Positions 6,435 to 7,944 of a stretch of 7,944 nt of DNA are shown one piece after another. Numbering within the stretch: position 1 is the first letter of the stretch; every line of letters starts with the position of its first letter. Below the pieces are notes generated by a model. That model made no database searches. It was not told where the DNA came from and saw only the letters and a program-made list of their open reading frames with translations. The DNA comes from Opitutales bacterium. Its GTDB lineage: Bacteria; Verrucomicrobiota; Verrucomicrobiia; Opitutales; JAFGAQ01. Made by a program: the position numbers and the translations under genes. Location of the stretch: NCBI GenBank assembly GCA_028704125.1, contig JAQVLM010000131.1, positions 1-7,944 on the forward strand, written 5' to 3'.

Positions 6435-6532
6435 AAGCTTGCATTCCGTCCTGTCTGTGTATCGGATTCCGCTGATGCCCGAACCCGCGTTCCATTTTCC
6501 GGTTCAGGCAGTTCCGTTCAACTTTGCCCTTC

Positions 6533-7944
6533 ATGGAATTTGCCCACGCCCTTGAACAACTCCGCCAATCCTTGTCCGGTTCGATTCAAACCGATGTGGA
6601 TGCACTCAGAAATGTATCCTGCGACGGACTCAAAATCTCTTTCATGCCGGCTGCCCATATTATTGCGGCAGAAGCTGCGGATGTCGGAAAAACACTCAGG
6701 ATAGCGCACGAGAACCACATTCCGGTCGTCGTGCGGGGTGCGGGGTCCACGCTCACCGGATCCGCCACCCCCTATCGCGGGGGATGGGTGCTCGATGTTT
6801 CGAGGCTCAACTCCATCCGGATCGACCCGGTGCAAAAAATGGCCTTTGTCGGAGCAGGGGCGGTGCTGCGCGATATTGACGCTGCGGCTGCATCCCGCGG
6901 TCTGTTCTACCCGCCCGATCCTTCATCGCACCGCTGGTGCACGGCCGGAGGAACCATTGCCTGCAACGCGGGGGGACTGCGGTGCGTCAAATACGGGGTT
7001 ACGCGGGACTATGTGATTGCGCTCAAAGGATACCTTCCGACCGGCGAATACGTGGAACTCGGGAGAGCCGTGCGAAAATTCGCCACCGGATTCAACCTGC
7101 GCGACCTCTGGATCGGATCGGAGGGTATGCTCGGGGTGATCACCGAGGCCGTCCTGCGTCTCATCCCCAGACCAAAAGTGAGGTGGACGCTCCTCTGCGG
7201 CTTCTCAAGCGATGGCGAGGCCCTGCGTTTCGCGCTTGATCTGCTCTCTTCGGGGATGAACCCATCGATCCTCGAATTCATCGACTCGTTGAGCGTCAAG
7301 GGAGCCGAGCGGGCCACCGGCCATCAGTTTTTCCCGGGCCAGTCCGATCCAGCCGTCATCCTGCTCGAACTCGATGGGCAGGATATGGATGCCCTCGAGA
7401 GGGAGTCCAAAACTGTAATCGACAAAGCGAAGGCAATCACCACCAATCTGCGGCATTCCTTTCTGGAAGTCGAAGGGGAAAGGTTATGGGAAGTCCGGCG
7501 CAAGTGCTCCGGAGCGATGTTCCAACTGGCCGACTCCAAACTCAATGAGGATGTCGTGGTTCCGCTGCACGAAATGCCGGCCCTGATCGCATTCATCCAC
7601 GGGTTGCGGGCGAACTCCGGCTTGCCGATTGCGGTATTCGGACACGCTGGGGATGGCAATCTGCACGTCAACATCATGTATGACAAGGACAAGCCCGAGA
7701 AGGTAAAACGGGCCCGCGAGGCACTCGACGCCCTGATGCACAAGGTAATTGCTTTGGGAGGCGCTATCAGCGGCGAACATGGAATCGGGTTGGCCAAGAG
7801 CGCCTACTTCAACGATCAGATTCCACCGGTCCAGGTTGCATGGATGAAGGGCATCAAGAACCTCATCGACCCTCACGGCATCCTCAATCCGGGCAAGATC
7901 TTTGAGCCGTTCCACCCATGGGAACACTCCAAAATGGATATCTC
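6533..7944 (+). CDS. GlcD-type FAD-linked 2-hydroxyacid dehydrogenase (3' end outside window)
   Basis: This flavoprotein oxidises a D-2-hydroxyacid, such as glycolate, D-lactate or D-2-hydroxyglutarate, to the 2-oxoacid and feeds electrons to a membrane or Fe-S partner. There are 470 codons without a stop; DPHGILNPGKIFEP at 447-459 is the normal end of the family, so only a few residues are missing. The PCMH FAD domain shows VVRGAGSTLTGSATP (66-80), YPPDPSS (126-132), TAGGTIACNAGG (137-148), KYGVTRDYV (153-161) and GSEGMLGVITE (195-205). The C-terminal domain shows the metal and substrate motif GHAGDGNLH (370-378) and GGAISGEHGIG (409-419). The ATG at 6533 is the only reasonable start, with no Shine-Dalgarno. 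It is 98 bases after the glutaredoxin-like gene, a gap where I see no feature. Substrate cannot be fixed from sequence. An Fe-S subunit (GlcF-like) may lie downstream. Confidence 0.93.
   Translation, partial: MEFAHALEQLRQSLSGSIQTDVDALRNVSCDGLKISFMPAAHIIAAEAADVGKTLRIAHENHIPVVVRGAGSTLTGSATPYRGGWVLDVSRLNSIRIDPVQKMAFVGAGAVLRDIDAAAASRGLFYPPDPSSHRWCTAGGTIACNAGGLRCVKYGVTRDYVIALKGYLPTGEYVELGRAVRKFATGFNLRDLWIGSEGMLGVITEAVLRLIPRPKVRWTLLCGFSSDGEALRFALDLLSSGMNPSILEFIDSLSVKGAERATGHQFFPGQSDPAVILLELDGQDMDALERESKTVIDKAKAITTNLRHSFLEVEGERLWEVRRKCSGAMFQLADSKLNEDVVVPLHEMPALIAFIHGLRANSGLPIAVFGHAGDGNLHVNIMYDKDKPEKVKRAREALDALMHKVIALGGAISGEHGIGLAKSAYFNDQIPPVQVAWMKGIKNLIDPHGILNPGKIFEPFHPWEHSKMDI

Noticed and set aside
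7484..7927. 147-codon - strand open frame
   Set aside because: It is antisense to the C-terminal domain of the GlcD-type gene and has no motif or ribosome site that would support it.

Overview
The window is an ordinary stretch of bacterial chromosome with a GC content somewhat above 50% (judged by eye). It holds seven complete protein genes, two genes cut by the window edges, and what looks like the remains of a further one. Protein style, weak Shine-Dalgarno sequences at many starts, and the mix of genes suggest a Gram-negative bacterium. I lean towards Verrucomicrobiota (Opitutae-like), but this is an impression from protein character, not a proof. No rRNA, tRNA, CRISPR array, insertion sequence or phage gene was seen.

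Region 1 (1-1436, + strand) is the end of a cobalamin (vitamin B12) operon. It contains the C-terminal third of cobyric acid synthase (cobQ/cbiP), followed 7 bases later by a complete adenosylcobinamide-phosphate synthase (cobD/cbiB). These two enzymes act one after the other in the late B12 pathway.

Region 2 (1437-1882) has no intact gene. It starts with a cluster of small palindromes. From 1506 it carries an open but non-functional-looking + strand frame whose islands match, in the right order, the N-terminal third of a D-lactate dehydrogenase-type 2-hydroxyacid dehydrogenase. I read it as a decayed gene remnant. Region 3 (1883-2686, - strand) is an unrecognised 267-residue protein with a globular N-terminal part, a long Asp/Glu tail and a C-terminal AT-hook-like basic motif, an architecture reminiscent of HMGA proteins.

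Region 4 (2687-5087) starts with a 163-base divergent intergenic region carrying two pairs of 9-base direct repeats. It is followed by a compact + strand cluster: pyrD (quinone-linked dihydroorotate dehydrogenase), a CPBP-family intramembrane protease, and a small probably exported protein of unknown function whose start overlaps the protease stop. The last two are tightly coupled and may work together at the membrane. pyrD is probably only an operon neighbour.

Region 5 (5088-7944, + strand) holds a TatD-family metal-dependent hydrolase, a short glutaredoxin-like protein with unusual cysteine motifs, and a GlcD-type FAD-linked 2-hydroxyacid dehydrogenase that runs off the right edge a few residues before its expected end. 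I see no clear multi-gene novel system. The items most worth a second look are the acidic/AT-hook protein, the decayed dehydrogenase beside it, and the unusual glutaredoxin.
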